From: JAGVPT01 sp049578505
Lineage (GTDB): Bacteria; Bacteroidota; Ignavibacteria; UBA10030; UBA8401
Direction of reading: 5' to 3'
NCBI GenBank assembly: GCA_049578505.1
Contig: JBAUMC010000033.1
Span: 1-64,000, forward strand
DNA length: 64,000 nt
The first letter of the stretch is position 1. Each line of letters starts with the position of its first letter. Below, one piece after another: positions 62,664-64,000 of the stretch. The notes beneath the pieces were generated by a model. It was not told the DNA's origin and ran no database searches. It was given only the letters and a program-made list of their open reading frames with translations. The position numbers and the translations under genes are program-made.

Positions 62664-62840
62664 TAGGAGTTTAAGTCGTTGTTTTTTGCGACAATCGTCC
62701 CCGCGAATATTTTATTTTTTTTGATGCACGGCACCCCCCTTGCAAAGTGCTGTAAATATAAGCCAATAACGGTGCTTCAGGCTCCATTGCCTTTGGGGCG
62801 CAATTTCCTTAATTTTACAGATGAATAAAATACTAACTTG

Positions 62841-64000
62841 ATGAACCGCCTCATTCTGCTGAAACTTCGCTCAATCTTCAGACCTTGCTTATATATTCTC
62901 CTTCTCGCCGCTTCAATGCTTCATGCCCAAAGCACGATAACCGTTCATCCACAATTTGTCGAGTACTCGGGTAACCGGCATGACATCGTTCAAATGAAAA
63001 AAACAACAAGGCCAAGAATCGCCCTGGTTTTAAGCGGTGGAGGGTCGCGCGGTGTAACACATGTCGGGGTTCTCAAAGCACTCGAAAAATACCATATCCC
63101 GATTGACCTGATTGTCGGCACGAGCATTGGCAGCCTTGTCGGAGGACTCTACGCTTCCGGATACTCAGCAGAGCAATTACAAACCGTTGTGGACACTACC
63201 AATTGGGCTCAAGTTCTTTCGTTTACCGACGAGGCAAATCGAACAGACCTATTTGTCGGTCAGAAACAAGCGGCCGACCGAAATCTACTCACAATTCGTT
63301 TCGACGGCCTTACACCCGTTATTCCTTCGTCTCTCTCGAACGGCCAGCGGCTCACGACGTTTATCAACCAGCTAACCCTTCAAGGCATTTACCATCCGGT
63401 CAGTTCCTTTGATGATTTGAAAATTCCGTTCCGTGCGGTTTCCACCGACCTCATATCCGGAAAAAGAACTGTGCTGAGTTCGGGGAATTTCGCTGAGGCG
63501 ATTCGAGCAAGCATTTCTATTCCCCTCTTATTCAGCCCGATAAAAAGAGATTCGATGGAGCTCACCGACGGAGGCCTTATCTCAAATATTCCCGTCGAAG
63601 TAGCCCGCGATATGAACATGGATATTGTCATTGCCGTCGACGTTTCCAGTCCCCTCCGCAATGTACACGAATTGAATGCACCGTGGGAAATCGCTGATCA
63701 AATCATCAATATTATGGCCCAACTGCCGAACAAAGAATCCCTCGAAAAGGCAACCATTGTTATTAAACCCGATTTGGAAGGCCACCTCGCGGCAGATTTT
63801 TCCGGTCTCGATACTCTCATTGCAATGGGGGAAGAAGCTACAACGAGAATGATGCCCGCCTTATTAGACAGTATTCGAAAAAAACAATCCAGCGACTATT
63901 TTACCGGAACTAAGATCGATCAGCTTTCCTTCAAAATATCTACTGTCAGTTTTCAGGGTCTGAGCATTCCTCAGGACGTGAGAGCCGATCTGAGCGCTTT
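62841..64000 (+). CDS. Patatin-like phospholipase with signal peptide, 3' end outside window
   Basis: The gene starts at ATG 62841 and runs off the right edge; about 386 residues are visible. A signal peptide (MNRLILLKLRSIFRPCLYIL...LHAQ) is followed by a patatin domain: oxyanion loop SGGGSRGVTHVG, nucleophile serine in GTSIGSLVGGLYASG, and the catalytic Asp in ELTDGGLISNIPVEVAR. The last residues (QLSFKISTVSFQGLSIPQDVR) look like the start of a POTRA/BamA-type region, so it probably belongs to the secreted patatin-Omp85 group that places a lipase at the cell surface. That C-terminal half lies beyond this sequence. Confidence 0.88.
   Translation, partial: MNRLILLKLRSIFRPCLYILLLAASMLHAQSTITVHPQFVEYSGNRHDIVQMKKTTRPRIALVLSGGGSRGVTHVGVLKALEKYHIPIDLIVGTSIGSLVGGLYASGYSAEQLQTVVDTTNWAQVLSFTDEANRTDLFVGQKQAADRNLLTIRFDGLTPVIPSSLSNGQRLTTFINQLTLQGIYHPVSSFDDLKIPFRAVSTDLISGKRTVLSSGNFAEAIRASISIPLLFSPIKRDSMELTDGGLISNIPVEVARDMNMDIVIAVDVSSPLRNVHELNAPWEIADQIINIMAQLPNKESLEKATIVIKPDLEGHLAADFSGLDTLIAMGEEATTRMMPALLDSIRKKQSSDYFTGTKIDQLSFKISTVSFQGLSIPQDVRADLSA

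Overview
The window looks like a chromosomal segment of a Gram-negative bacterium of the Bacteroidota/Chlorobiota side of the FCB superphylum, possibly an Ignavibacteria-like lineage. The clues are a GWxTD-domain protein, a serine-palmitoyltransferase-type sphingolipid locus, several POTRA/beta-barrel and SPOR/TonB envelope proteins, huge secreted TPR proteins, and moderate GC content. This is inference from gene content; no rRNA, tRNA or CRISPR array was recognised.

Layout. 1-3.4 kb: a Tat-signal dipeptide epimerase (cut by the left edge), a universal stress protein, a cyclic-nucleotide-binding protein and ilvE. 3.6-7.1 kb: a compact candidate ceramide pathway (GNAT-like acyltransferase, serine palmitoyltransferase, and a divergent SDR reductase). 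7.4-9.1 kb: a sugar-phosphate transferase that starts exopolysaccharide synthesis, and a small membrane protein. 9.1-16.5 kb: one reverse-strand envelope operon (TPR protein, outer-membrane barrel, SPOR protein, ExbB, ExbD, TonB). 16.6-37.9 kb: a long reverse-strand run of housekeeping, lipid and envelope genes (carB, cstA, yraN, rnhB, a UbiA prenyltransferase, a BamA-like protein, GWxTD, rimO, cdsA, CPBP protease, a deoxyhypusine-synthase-like protein, GT9, VanX-like dipeptidase, geranylgeranyl reductase plus ferredoxin, FKBP, acyl-ACP desaturase), closing with HU. 38.6-49.2 kb: forward-strand genes (a secreted protein, a giant TPR protein, obg, ruvB, an acylating aldehyde dehydrogenase, a 3-methyladenine glycosylase). 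49.3-57.9 kb: uvrA, methyltransferases, a DUF58 protein, an isoaspartyl peptidase and a response-regulator/kinase. 58-62 kb: an AT-rich mobile element. 62.3 kb to the end: a zinc-ribbon membrane protein and a patatin-like protein cut by the right edge.

The standout is the element at 57964-62075. It has 39-bp terminal inverted repeats (first 15 bp identical), an approximately 8-bp target duplication and an IS1-family transposase, plus passenger genes that look like defence cargo: a ParB/DUF262-like protein with a C-terminal HNH nuclease, a small HTH regulator with its own promoter and palindrome, and an overlapping pair of which one member resembles HEPN-fold proteins. Three short non-coding relatives with the same type of ends and 8-bp duplications lie at 22519-22713, 39429-39538 and, immediately beside the large element, 62084-62214.

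A second theme is a set of short intergenic tracts made of degenerate tandem repeats, mostly with a 7-bp period although the unit differs from place to place. One such tract lies in frame inside the aldehyde dehydrogenase gene.
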